64,000 nucleotides of DNA from Yimella sp. cx-51 (GTDB taxonomy: Bacteria; Actinomycetota; Actinomycetes; Actinomycetales; Dermatophilaceae): positions 2,666,001-2,730,000 of the forward strand of contig NZ_CP072113.1 in NCBI RefSeq assembly GCF_017654605.1, given 5' to 3'. A program made the translations under genes and the position numbers. The notes under the pieces are model-generated. The model was given only the letters and a program-made list of their open reading frames with translations, was not told the DNA's origin and made no database searches. Below, one piece after another: positions 54,236-63,169 of this stretch. Numbering within the stretch: the stretch's first letter is position 1; each line of letters starts with the position of its first letter.

Positions 54236-55549
54236 TCAGAGCGGCTGCACGGTCACCGGGTCGTCGTCCCGTGCCTCCAGCGAGCCATCGCGGGCGAAAT
54301 CGCCGATGACAGTGCGCAATTGGCGGCCCTGCTCTTCGGTCACCGACCACGCCACACCCGAGACGCCGGCGATGGCGTCCCACGCCGGGCCCGGGAAGAG
54401 CAGCGGCAGATCGGTGGTGTGCGAGCCGACGAGTGGGTGGTCGAGTCCGCGCCCGGACGTGACGACGTACGTGCCGCCTCGCCCTCCCGCTTCGGCGTGG
54501 CGCTGGGCGAATCGCGCGGCCGGATCGGAGTAGATGCGCCGGGTCAGTCGGCCCACGAGAGCCTCACGAACTCGTGGACGCAGATCGACCCGGCCGAGGG
54601 GTCCGGGCACGAAGAGTGCTGCTTCGCGGTGGGTCCAGCCGATGAGCAGGTCGATGTTCGGAGCGACGGCACTCCAGGCGTCGTCCAGGCTGTCTTCCGG
54701 CGGCAGTGGGTCGAGTCCGAACTGTGGGCCGAAGGGCATCCCGGCGCGCAATCCGTAGCGAATCGACATGCGTTCCAGGGCTTTTGTGCGCTCCAAGATC
54801 TCGTCGACGGCGGCATCGGAATCGAGGTCGGTGAGTTGCTGTGCCATCGCCGAATACATCCGGTCACGGCCGGGCATGAGGCCCAGCGGCGCACTCATGA
54901 CGATCGCCCGACGCATCAGACCGTGCGCGCCTTCGGCAATCATCAGGTTGGCCACGGAGTCGCCACCGGCTGACTCGCCGAAGGCTGTGACATTGGCGGG
55001 GTCGCCACCGAAGGCTGGGATGTGGCGCTGCACCCAGCGCAATGCTTCGCGCTGGTCCAGCAGACCCAGATTGCCCGGGACGCCGGGACGCGAGAGATAA
55101 CCGAAGAGCCCGAGCCGGTAGGTGACGGTGACCACCACCACCTGCTGTTCGGTGACCAACGCGGACGGGTCGTAGACCGGCAGATCGCCGCCTCCGGTGA
55201 GGTACGACCCACCGTGGATCCAGACCAGCACCGGCAGCTTCGCATCGGGGGCGGTGCCCTCCGGCACGGTGATCGACAGGCGCAGGCAGTCCTCGTCGTA
55301 GCCGGCCTCAGAGCCGATGGCGTCCAGCACCTCGTCGAACAGAGCGAAACGCACCTGTGGGCACGCCGGGCCGGCCTGGCGGGCGTCGATCTTGTTGTCG
55401 GGCAACGGAACCGGGCGAGGTGTTTCGTACCGACCAGCGTCGGCATAACGGATGCCGCGAGCCCGCCAGACGTGCCCGTCCGCGCTTCCGATGACAGTGG
55501 TCTCCCCCAGGTGCCAGCGTGGCTGCGTCGAAGTCGTCACGCTCGCCAT
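54236..55549 (-). CDS. Type B carboxylesterase
   Basis: 437 residues, shorter than the usual 500. ESTHER-type motifs: EDCLRLSI, PVLVWIHGGSYLTGG (oxyanion hole), nucleophile Ser in FGESAGGDS (about 195), His in GSHTTDLPLLF (about 385). Hydrolyses carboxylic esters; substrate unknown. It starts 19 bp after the NmrA-like gene on the same strand, so the two are probably one operon. No signal peptide. Confidence 0.9.
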   Translation of the reverse strand: MASVTTSTQPRWHLGETTVIGSADGHVWRARGIRYADAGRYETPRPVPLPDNKIDARQAGPACPQVRFALFDEVLDAIGSEAGYDEDCLRLSITVPEGTAPDAKLPVLVWIHGGSYLTGGGDLPVYDPSALVTEQQVVVVTVTYRLGLFGYLSRPGVPGNLGLLDQREALRWVQRHIPAFGGDPANVTAFGESAGGDSVANLMIAEGAHGLMRRAIVMSAPLGLMPGRDRMYSAMAQQLTDLDSDAAVDEILERTKALERMSIRYGLRAGMPFGPQFGLDPLPPEDSLDDAWSAVAPNIDLLIGWTHREAALFVPGPLGRVDLRPRVREALVGRLTRRIYSDPAARFAQRHAEAGGRGGTYVVTSGRGLDHPLVGSHTTDLPLLFPGPAWDAIAGVSGVAWSVTEEQGRQLRTVIGDFARDGSLEARDDDPVTVQPL

Positions 55550-55568
55550 GTTTGCACGCGCGTGGTGC

Positions 55569-56222
55569 TCATCGTGCGGCGAGCGCCTCCGCGATCGGCA
55601 CCTCGCCGTCGGTGAACGGGAGGTCTCGATCTGCCACGAGCGCCGGGTCTGCGTCGACGACGGCGCAGATCACGTCGGCCACCAGTTCGCGGGAGGTCTT
55701 GGTGTTCCTGTCGCCGGACGGATCGAGCGTGCCGCGGGATGGGTCGAGGGTGAGCGAACTCGGCATGAGGATCGTCCACTCCAAGCCGGACGCGCGTAGG
55801 TGTTCGTCGGCAGCCGCCTTCGCTTCGGCATAGGCGAAGAACGAATTGTCCTGCGGCACACCATGATCACGGGATGCGCCCAGGTAGGAGACCATCACGT
55901 ACCGCGGGACGCCTGCCTGCCGGGCAGCGTCCATCGACCTGGTCGCGGCGTCCCGGTCGACGGCGTAGGTGCGGTCGGGGTTGCCTCCGCCGGCGCCGGC
56001 CGACCAGATGATCACCTGGTGGCCGGTGAGCAGGTTGGCCAGCGCGTCGGTGTCGAGGGTTTCGACATCGGCGACCACTGGTTGCACACCGGTTTCGGCG
56101 ACATCACCCGCGTGGTCGGGGTTGCGGATGACCGACGTCACCTCGTGCCCGGCGACCACCATTTTGTGGGCGGCCATGAGCGCGATCTTGCCGTGTCCCC
56201 CGATGAGTGCGATGCGGGTCAT
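55569..56222 (-). CDS. NmrA-like atypical SDR, NAD(P)-binding
   Basis: 217 residues from ATG at 56222 with AGGAGAACGAC upstream. GGHGKIALMAAHKM near the N-terminus binds the dinucleotide, then VVADVETLDTDALANLL and IIWSAGAGG. The family (SDR_a5 type) covers sugar epimerases, flavin reductases and redox sensors; the tyrosine of the catalytic YxxxK reads YAEAKAAAD. Function cannot be narrowed. The longer open frame to 56894 overlaps fruR and is not real. Confidence 0.85.
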   Translation of the reverse strand: MTRIALIGGHGKIALMAAHKMVVAGHEVTSVIRNPDHAGDVAETGVQPVVADVETLDTDALANLLTGHQVIIWSAGAGGGNPDRTYAVDRDAATRSMDAARQAGVPRYVMVSYLGASRDHGVPQDNSFFAYAEAKAAADEHLRASGLEWTILMPSSLTLDPSRGTLDPSGDRNTKTSRELVADVICAVVDADPALVADRDLPFTDGEVPIAEALAAR

Positions 56223-56321
56223 GTCGTTCTCCTGCCGTTGATCGAAGACGTCGTTCTCCACGGTACGCAGCGCGTCTCCGGGACCGGGCTCTGGCCTGCC
56301 GTCGCATCCACTTCGGACAAA

Positions 56322-56377
56322 GCAAACAAAAACAAATGTTGCTTTCTGTTGACCTACTTGCGAGTGTGTGGTTCTCT
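56322..56377 (+). promoter_or_regulatory. fru promoter with AT-rich operator-like stretch
   Basis: TTGACC (56349-56354) and TTCTCT (56372-56377) with 17-bp spacing give a promoter for the fru operon. Just upstream, AAACAAAAACAAATG (56325-56339) is an AT-rich run rare in this DNA and close to TGTTTG-rich sites of DeoR-type sugar regulators; autoregulation by FruR is inferred. Confidence 0.5.
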
Positions 56378-56427
56378 GGTGTGACACCGCCCACGTGGGC
56401 CAGCTCACATCCGAAGGAGGCACGCCC

Positions 56428-57183
56428 GTGTACGCAGCCGAACGGCACCAGAAGATCGTCGCCGAAGCGCGCCGCAACGGTCGCGTCGTGGTGGCGGAGC
56501 TGGCTGACGACCTGGGCGTCACCACCGAGACCGTCCGCCGCGACCTGACGGTGCTGGAGGAGCGCGGCGCGTTGCAGCGCGTGCACGGCGGAGCCATCCC
56601 CGCCGAGCGCCTCGAGCCGACCCTGGCCGCCCGCAACACTCGCTCCACCTCACAGAAGCGACGCATCGCCGCACGCGCGCTGGACGAACTGCGCGCCGAC
56701 TCCGCGATCCTGCTCGATGCCGGCTCCACGACGCTCGCGATCGCCGAGTCGATCCCGGCCGAGATGCCGCTGACCGTCATCACCAACTCGGTGCAGGCCG
56801 CGGCGCTGCTTGCCGAGCACAGCAACGTGACGCTGCTCGTGCTGGGCGGTCGAGTGCGCGGAGTCACCGGGGCGGCGGTCGGCTCGTGGGCCACCGATCA
56901 ACTGGCCACCCTCAGCGTCGACATCGCCTTCGTCGGCACCAACGGGCTCACCACCCGCCGCGGGCTTTCGACGCCGGACGAGGCCGAAGCCGCCGTGAAG
57001 CGAGCGCTCATCGAAGCAGCGGCACGCACCGTGGTGGTGACCGACTCCAGCAAGGTCGGCGAAGACCATCTGCACAGTTTCGCCAGGCTCGACCAGATCG
57101 ACCTGGTGATCACCGACGACTCTCTCGACGACGAATCCGTCGCCGCTCTCGAAGCGGCCGGCCCGAAGGTGGCACGCGCATGA
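56428..57183 (+). CDS. fruR: DeoR-family repressor of the fructose operon
   Basis: 251 residues from GTG at 56428 with GAAGGAGG 8 bp upstream. DeoR HTH at 1-57 (RHQKIVAEARRNGRVVVAELADDLGVTTETVRRDLTVLE, abridged), then the sugar-phosphate-sensor domain with LLDAGSTTLAIAE and DIAFVGTNGL. It overlaps fruK by 4 bp (ATGA). Fructose 1-phosphate is the likely inducer, by analogy with other fru repressors. Confidence 0.92.
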   Translation: MYAAERHQKIVAEARRNGRVVVAELADDLGVTTETVRRDLTVLEERGALQRVHGGAIPAERLEPTLAARNTRSTSQKRRIAARALDELRADSAILLDAGSTTLAIAESIPAEMPLTVITNSVQAAALLAEHSNVTLLVLGGRVRGVTGAAVGSWATDQLATLSVDIAFVGTNGLTTRRGLSTPDEAEAAVKRALIEAAARTVVVTDSSKVGEDHLHSFARLDQIDLVITDDSLDDESVAALEAAGPKVARA

Positions 57184-58124
57184 TCATCACGCTCACTCCC
57201 AACCCCAGCATCGACCGCACGATCGCCTTCGACACCTTGCGCCTCGGCGAGGTGCAGCGTGCGACGTCCAGTCGGATCGACCCGGGGGGCAAGGGAATCA
57301 ACGTCTCTCGCGCCCTTGCGGCCAACGACACCGACACCCTCGCGGTGCTCCCCGCGGGCGGCCCGGAAGGACACCTGCTCACCGAACTCCTCACTGCCGC
57401 ACACGTGCCGTATCGCGCGGTCGAGATCGCCGGCGCTGCCCGCATGAACATCGCGGCCGTGGAGCCGGACGGCACCACCACCAAGCTCAACGAGGCCGGC
57501 CCGCGGCTGAGCGATGGTGAGGTGAGCGCGCTCTTCGGTGCCGCCGCCGAGGCAGCGGGCGGTGCGCAGTGGGTCGTCGGCTGCGGCTCCCTCCCGCCCG
57601 GCGCACCGATCGACCTCTACGCCGAACTCATCCGCCGGGTCGGCCCGCAGGGTGCCCGCGTGGCGATCGACTCCTCCGGTGAGCCCTTCACCCGCGCGGT
57701 CGCGGCCCACCCCCACCTCATCAAGCCCAACCACGAAGAGCTCGCCGAACTCGTCGGACGCGAGCTGGTCACGCTCGGCGATGTGGTCGACGCAGCGCGC
57801 TCCCTCGTCGCAGAAGGCATCGAGACCGTCGTAGTCAGCCTTGGCGCCGACGGTGCCATCGCGGTGACGGCGGACGACCTGGTCTGGGCCGGTGCGAAGG
57901 TCACCGACCCGCTCTCCACTGTCGGCGCGGGTGACTGCCTGCTCGCCGGATTCCTGCACGGACTCGTTCGCGGCGGTGACCTCGAGGCCGCGCTCATCAG
58001 TGGAGTCCGCTGGGGTGCTGCCGCCGTCCGCCTTCCCGGAAGTCAGGTGCCTGGCCCCGCCGACCTCGAAGGCATCGACGTCCGATCACACCGTTCGCCC
58101 GACCTCCAACTCGTCATTTCCTGA
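57180..58124 (+). CDS. fruK: 1-phosphofructokinase
   Basis: 314 residues of the PfkB family. LTPNPSIDRTI at the start is typical of FruK/LacC; PGGKGINVSRAL (residues 37-48) binds sugar phosphate, and STVGAGDCLLAGFLHG (about 255) holds the catalytic Asp. It phosphorylates fructose 1-phosphate to fructose 1,6-bisphosphate. Placed between fruR and fruA. Confidence 0.95.
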   Translation: MIITLTPNPSIDRTIAFDTLRLGEVQRATSSRIDPGGKGINVSRALAANDTDTLAVLPAGGPEGHLLTELLTAAHVPYRAVEIAGAARMNIAAVEPDGTTTKLNEAGPRLSDGEVSALFGAAAEAAGGAQWVVGCGSLPPGAPIDLYAELIRRVGPQGARVAIDSSGEPFTRAVAAHPHLIKPNHEELAELVGRELVTLGDVVDAARSLVAEGIETVVVSLGADGAIAVTADDLVWAGAKVTDPLSTVGAGDCLLAGFLHGLVRGGDLEAALISGVRWGAAAVRLPGSQVPGPADLEGIDVRSHRSPDLQLVIS

Positions 58125-58153
58125 CGCTTCACCCCCTCCCGAAAGGACACGCC

Positions 58154-60262
58154 GTGTCTCTCATCAACAACGAACAGGTCATCCTCGACCTGCGCGGCGA
58201 GGACCGTCACGAGGCCACCCGCCTCCTGGCTGAGCGCCTCGTGGCCAGCGGTCGCTGCACCGACCTCGACGGCTTCCTGGCCGACGTCCGCGCCCGTGAG
58301 GAGAAGATGGCCACCGGCCTGCCCGGCGGCATCGGCATCCCGCACGCCCGAAGCGCCGCCATCACCGAGCCTTCGCTGGTCTTCGGCCGCACCACCGATG
58401 GCATCGACTGGGGCGCCAAGGACGGCCCAGCGAAGCTGATCTTCCTGATCGCCGCCCCGGAATCCGGCGGGGATGCCCACATGCAGATGCTGCCCAAGCT
58501 CGCGAAGGCCTTGATGGACAAGGGTTTCCGCGCTCAGCTCGCAGCCGCGACGACCGAGGACGAGGTCACCGACCTGGTGAACTCCCGCGTCTCGCTCGAC
58601 CCGGCTCCCGCTGCCCCGGCCAAGGAGGCCCCAGCACCGGCAGCTGCCCCCGCGGCCACTGCTGATGCGGGAGCTACCGCTGCTACTGCGCCTGCTGAAA
58701 CCCCCGCCGTTGCATCACCCGCGGCTGCGGCTGAGCCGGCCGCGACCGGCCGTCGCTTCGTTGCGGTGACCTCCTGCCCCACCGGGATCGCACACACCTA
58801 CATGGCAGCCGAGGCTCTGCAGAATGCAGCCGCCGAGGCCGGCCACACGATCGTGGTCGAGACCCAGGGTTCGGCCGGTTCGACCCCGCTGACCGCCCGG
58901 CAGATCGCCGAGGCCGACGCGGTGATCTTCGCCCACGACGTGGAGGTGCGCGACAAGCAGCGCTTCGCTGGTAAGCCCACGGTGGACGTCGGCGTGAAGA
59001 AGGCGATCAGCGATGGCCCGGCGCTCCTTGAGCGCGCTGGTCGTCTCGCCGACGAGTGGAAGAACGACCCGTCGCGCGCCCAGCAGACAGCAACCGTCGC
59101 CGACGAGGAGCCGCAGAGCGAGGGAGTCGGCACCCGGCTGCGTAAGTGGCTGATGACCGGTGTGTCGTACATGATCCCGTTCGTCGCAGCGGGCGGAATT
59201 CTCATCGCGCTCGGCTTCATGCTCGCGCAGATCTTCGGCGGCGAGAACGGCGCGATCGACGTCACCAAGCAGTTCACGCTCAACCCCGCCGGCGGCGAGG
59301 GCCTCACGGTGTTGCAGAACGACTTCAACCCGCTGGACGGTATGCACTGGGCCGCGCTGCTCTTCCTCATCGGTGGCGCTGCGTTCGGCTTCCTGGTGCC
59401 GATCCTCTCCGGCTACATCGCCTACGCGATCGCCGACCGGCCCGGCCTCGTGCCCGGCATCGTCGGTGGCGCCGTTGCGGTCACCATGCAGGCCGGCTTC
59501 CTCGGCGGGATTGCCACCGGTCTGATCGGCGGTCTCATCGCCAAGTGGATCTCCGGCTGGAACGTGCACAAGAACGTCCGCGGCGTGATGCCCGTCGTCG
59601 TCATCCCGCTGCTGTCGACCTTGCTCACCGTCGGTCTGCTCATCACCGTCGTCGGCCGCCCCATCAAGTGGCTGTCCGACCAGCTCGCTGAAGGCCTGAA
59701 CAGCATGTCGGGCACCAGCGCGATCCTGCTCGGCCTCGTGCTCGGCGCGATGATGGGCTTCGACCTCGGCGGCCCGGTCAACAAGGTCGCTTATGCCTTC
59801 GCGACCACGGGCCTGGCCACCGCTGGCACCGCCACCGATGCCCCGCAGCTGAAGATCATGGCCGCTGTCATGGCAGCCGGCATGGTCGCGCCGCTCGGAC
59901 TGGCCCTGGCCACTACCGTGCGCCCCAAGCTCTTCACCGAGCCGGAGCGCGAGAACGGCAAGGCTGCCTGGCTGCTCGGAGCCTCGTTCATCTCCGAAGG
60001 CGCCATCCCCTTCGCCGCCGCCGACCCGTGGCGCGTGATGCTCTCCTCGCTCGTGGGCTCCGGTGTCACCGGTGCACTGACGATGGCCTTCGGCGCCACC
60101 CTGCGCGCCCCGCACGGCGGAATCTGGGTGCTGCCCCTCATCGGCAACTTTCTGCTCTTCCTCGTCGCACTGGTCGCCGGTGTGCTCGTGATGGCCGCCA
60201 TGGTGGTCGTCCTGAAGCAGTCCGCTGCGAACCGCACACAGGCAACCGTCCCCGCAGTCTGA
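58154..60262 (+). CDS. fruA: Fructose PTS permease EIIABC
   Basis: 702 residues, domain order IIA-IIB-IIC. IIA 1-150 with phospho-His64 (GIGIPHARSA); an Ala/Pro/Thr linker 150-198; IIB 200-295 with phospho-Cys208 (AVTSCPTGIAHTYMAA); IIC about 325-690 with eight or more TM helices (GVSYMIPFVAAGGILIALGFML, FISEGAIPFAAADPWR). It imports fructose as fructose 1-phosphate. Starts at GTG 58154, 29 bp after fruK, with AAAGGA upstream. Confidence 0.97.
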   Translation: MSLINNEQVILDLRGEDRHEATRLLAERLVASGRCTDLDGFLADVRAREEKMATGLPGGIGIPHARSAAITEPSLVFGRTTDGIDWGAKDGPAKLIFLIAAPESGGDAHMQMLPKLAKALMDKGFRAQLAAATTEDEVTDLVNSRVSLDPAPAAPAKEAPAPAAAPAATADAGATAATAPAETPAVASPAAAAEPAATGRRFVAVTSCPTGIAHTYMAAEALQNAAAEAGHTIVVETQGSAGSTPLTARQIAEADAVIFAHDVEVRDKQRFAGKPTVDVGVKKAISDGPALLERAGRLADEWKNDPSRAQQTATVADEEPQSEGVGTRLRKWLMTGVSYMIPFVAAGGILIALGFMLAQIFGGENGAIDVTKQFTLNPAGGEGLTVLQNDFNPLDGMHWAALLFLIGGAAFGFLVPILSGYIAYAIADRPGLVPGIVGGAVAVTMQAGFLGGIATGLIGGLIAKWISGWNVHKNVRGVMPVVVIPLLSTLLTVGLLITVVGRPIKWLSDQLAEGLNSMSGTSAILLGLVLGAMMGFDLGGPVNKVAYAFATTGLATAGTATDAPQLKIMAAVMAAGMVAPLGLALATTVRPKLFTEPERENGKAAWLLGASFISEGAIPFAAADPWRVMLSSLVGSGVTGALTMAFGATLRAPHGGIWVLPLIGNFLLFLVALVAGVLVMAAMVVVLKQSAANRTQATVPAV

Positions 60263-60309
60263 TCCTGCGGCAAACTCAAACCGAAACAACCTGACAAAGG
60301 AGTCATTCA

Positions 60310-60579
60310 ATGGCACAGCGCACCGCAACCATCGCCTCGTCCGTGGGCTTGCACGCCCGCCCGGCCTCGATGTTCGTCCAGGCAGCGGCCGAGACCGGCC
60401 TCGACATCGAGATCGCCCGCCCCGGCGAAGACCCGGTGGACGCCACGAGCATCCTCGGTGTGATGGCACTCGGCGCCAAGCACGGCGAAGAGGTCGTGCT
60501 CACCGCTGAAGGCGAAGGCGCCGACGAAGCTCTCGACTCGCTGGTCGAGCTGCTCTCCCGCGACCTCGACGCAGAGTGA
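60310..60579 (+). CDS. ptsH: HPr phosphocarrier
   Basis: 89 residues. Phospho-acceptor His15 in SVGLHARPAS and the SILGVMALGAKHGEEV segment around position 47. No Gram-positive HPr kinase serine signature is clear beyond the Ser of SILG. AAAGGAG precedes the ATG. It carries phosphate from EI to FruA. Confidence 0.96.
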   Translation: MAQRTATIASSVGLHARPASMFVQAAAETGLDIEIARPGEDPVDATSILGVMALGAKHGEEVVLTAEGEGADEALDSLVELLSRDLDAE

Positions 60580-62273
60580 TGGGGAGCGCGGTGGACCAGC
60601 AGAATCTGCACGGCATCGGCGTCAGCGCCGGCGCGGCATACGGCCCGGCCGTCATCGTCGCACCGGCGGTGCGCGCACCGGCTGACGAACAGCCGGCAGC
60701 CGACCCCGACGTTGCACTCGTGGAGGTGAAGGCTGCCTTCGAGAAGGTGGCCGTCGACCTCGAACAGCGGGCGGCGCGCGCGGACGACACGGCCCAACAG
60801 ATTCTGAAGGCCACCGCGCTCATCGCTCGGGACAAGGGTCTGCACAAGGCGACGGGCAAGCAGCTCGCCTCAGGTAAGGGCCCGGCCACCTCAGTGCACC
60901 TCGCAGTCGAGGAGTACGCCGCCCAGTTCGAGGCACTCGGCGGCTACTTCGCCGAGCGGGTCACCGACCTGCGCGATGTCGGATCACGCACGATCGCAGC
61001 GGTGCTCGGCGTCCCTGCGCCCGGAGTGCCCAACCTCGCCGAGCCCAGCATCATCGTCGCCGATGACCTGGCACCAGCCGAGACCGCGACGCTCGACAAG
61101 GCGCTGGTCGCCGGCATCGTCACCCAGGAGGGCGGACGCACCAGCCACACCGCGATCCTCGCCGCGCAGATGGGCATTCCGGCCGTCGTGCACTGCGAAG
61201 GCGCTCTCGACATCGCGGCCGGCACGCCGGTTGCGATCGACGGAGGCACCGGCGAAGTACTGGTGTCTCCGTCACCGGAAAACGTTGCGACACTTCGCGA
61301 TCGAGGTGCCAGACGGGAGGCTGCCCTGGCCGGAAGCGCAGGCCCGGGCGTCACCTCCGACGGTCACCCCGTCTCGTTGCTGGCCAACATCGGCGGCGTC
61401 GAGGACGCCGTCGAGGCGGGAGCCGCCGACTGCGAAGGCGTGGGTCTGTTCCGCACCGAGTTCGTCTTCCTCTCCTCTTCCACGGCGCCGACGTTGGAGG
61501 AGCAGACGCAGATCTACACCAAGGTCTTCGAGCCCTTCGGCAGCGACCGTCGTGTGATCGTGCGGACGCTCGACGCGGGAGCCGACAAGCCGCTGGCTTT
61601 CGCCGATCTCGGCCCGGAGGAAAACCCCGCCCTCGGACGACGCGGACTGCGTCTCTCGCAAGCACGCGAAGACCTGCTCGACACCCAGCTGGAGGCGCTC
61701 GCTGCCGCGGCGTCGGCCACGGGCGCGGATGTCCGGGTCATGGCCCCGATGGTCGCCACCGCTGACGAAGCCGACTGGTTCGCGCAGCGCGTTTCAGCCG
61801 CTGGACTGGCGAAGTCGGGAGTCATGATCGAGGTGCCGGCCGCGGCGCTGCGCGCCCGCGACGTCCTGGCGAACGTCGACTTCGGCAGCCTCGGCACCAA
61901 TGACCTCGCGCAGTACACGATGGCCGCCGACCGTATGGCCGGTGCGCTCTCCGCGCTGCTCGACCCGTGGCAGCCCGCAGTGCTCGCCGTGATCGACGCC
62001 GCCTGCAAGGGTGCCGCCGAACTCGGCAAACCGATGGGCGTCTGCGGCGAGTCCGGCGGCGACGCGCTGCTGGCGCTCGTGCTCACCGGTCTGGGCGTGC
62101 ACTCCCTGTCGATGGCGCCCTCGAAGGTGCCGATGGTGCGCTACGCCTTGTCACTGCACTCCCTGGACGACTGCCGCCGCCTGGCTCAGCTCGCCCTGGG
62201 AGCGCGGACCGCAGCCGATGCTCTGGCGGCCGTCCGCGAGGCGTGCAACCCCGACCTGGCTGCGCTGGTCTGA
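60579..62273 (+). CDS. ptsI: PTS enzyme I
   Basis: 564 residues from ATG at 60579; a GTG at 60591 with GGGGAG upstream is an equal candidate. Begins LHGIGVSAGAAYGPAV. Phospho-His lies in GGRTSHTAILA near residue 190. The C-terminal PEP domain has GVGLFRTEFVFL, and LRLSQAREDL and SLGTNDLAQY. It moves phosphate from PEP to HPr. Overlaps ptsH by 1 bp, so the two are coupled. Confidence 0.96.
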   Translation: MGSAVDQQNLHGIGVSAGAAYGPAVIVAPAVRAPADEQPAADPDVALVEVKAAFEKVAVDLEQRAARADDTAQQILKATALIARDKGLHKATGKQLASGKGPATSVHLAVEEYAAQFEALGGYFAERVTDLRDVGSRTIAAVLGVPAPGVPNLAEPSIIVADDLAPAETATLDKALVAGIVTQEGGRTSHTAILAAQMGIPAVVHCEGALDIAAGTPVAIDGGTGEVLVSPSPENVATLRDRGARREAALAGSAGPGVTSDGHPVSLLANIGGVEDAVEAGAADCEGVGLFRTEFVFLSSSTAPTLEEQTQIYTKVFEPFGSDRRVIVRTLDAGADKPLAFADLGPEENPALGRRGLRLSQAREDLLDTQLEALAAAASATGADVRVMAPMVATADEADWFAQRVSAAGLAKSGVMIEVPAAALRARDVLANVDFGSLGTNDLAQYTMAADRMAGALSALLDPWQPAVLAVIDAACKGAAELGKPMGVCGESGGDALLALVLTGLGVHSLSMAPSKVPMVRYALSLHSLDDCRRLAQLALGARTAADALAAVREACNPDLAALV

Positions 62274-62300
62274 TTCGCTGACCTGCGAGTTTGCAGCCAC

Positions 62301-62999
62301 CTAGCGGCTTGGGGCTTGGGCGGAGGTGGTCGAGGCGCGTTCCTCGACCACCTTCCGCCACCGCAGACCCGGGTTGAGGTCGTGATACTTGGCGGCAAGT
62401 GGGTCCGGCCTCGCGACAGACAGAGTGCGGGTCAACTCCGCGGGCGTCTTGAAGGCCAGCGCGGCGAGCGCCGGAGTTGCTGCAGTCCATTTCTCGCCGG
62501 AACCGAACACGGCGGTACGACTGACCGGAACGATCGAATCCACTGACGGAATCGCCAGACTGCCGTCCTCATATCGGGACAGCGGAATCACGTACTGCTG
62601 TCCCTTCTCGTACCAGATCACGTCCGTGAGCAGCCGCCGCTTCTTGGCCCCACCCTTGCGCTGATCCCACCCGAAGGTGGTCAACTCGAAATCGGCTCCA
62701 GGTTGCGGAGCGCCCTTCGCGGACCACACCCGATAATCCACTCGGAAGGTCAGCACCCGGCCGACGTACCGGTTGCCATCACCCGGATCAACGTCACTGG
62801 AGCCTTCGCGTTCTGCTGTGACCGTGGCGACGACCACGACGTCGGCGTAGGAAACCAGGTCAGACACCGTCTCATTCGGGAAGGACGGCATGCCGTTGCT
62901 TGCACCCATACGGTGCTCGCTCTCCGTCGTGCCACAGGCAGAGGTGACAACCACCAGGAGCGTGATCAATGCACTGTTGACGACGCGGGTACTGGCCAT
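62301..62999 (-). CDS. Lipoprotein of unknown function
   Basis: 232 residues from ATG at 62999 with GGAGG upstream. Signal peptide with lipobox-like VTSAC at about 18-22. The mature part is a single globular domain with VSYADVVVVATVTAER (about 50), a WSAKGAPQPGADFELTTFG stretch and KGQQYVIPLSRYEDGS, a pattern seen in small exported beta-rich domains. I do not recognise the family. Divergent from the kinase gene. Confidence 0.75.
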   Translation of the reverse strand: MASTRVVNSALITLLVVVTSACGTTESEHRMGASNGMPSFPNETVSDLVSYADVVVVATVTAEREGSSDVDPGDGNRYVGRVLTFRVDYRVWSAKGAPQPGADFELTTFGWDQRKGGAKKRRLLTDVIWYEKGQQYVIPLSRYEDGSLAIPSVDSIVPVSRTAVFGSGEKWTAATPALAALAFKTPAELTRTLSVARPDPLAAKYHDLNPGLRWRKVVEERASTTSAQAPSR

Positions 63000-63169
63000 G
63001 ACAACCTCCGGCTGGCGTGACTGCAATACCAAAAGGACGCCCATGCTCGCGGCAGGTTGCACCCGCCACCGAACACGCTGGGCCCCGCTTGCCTTACGGA
63101 CGTCACTTCTCGTACCCGAACCGGCACTTCATACTGAACCCCGCAGAGCGGCACGGCGACAGGAATCCC

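Noticed and set aside
55569-56894. Extended 441-residue form of the NmrA-like protein
   Set aside because: The extra N-terminus is antisense to fruR; ATG 56222 has a good ribosome site and begins the nucleotide-binding motif.
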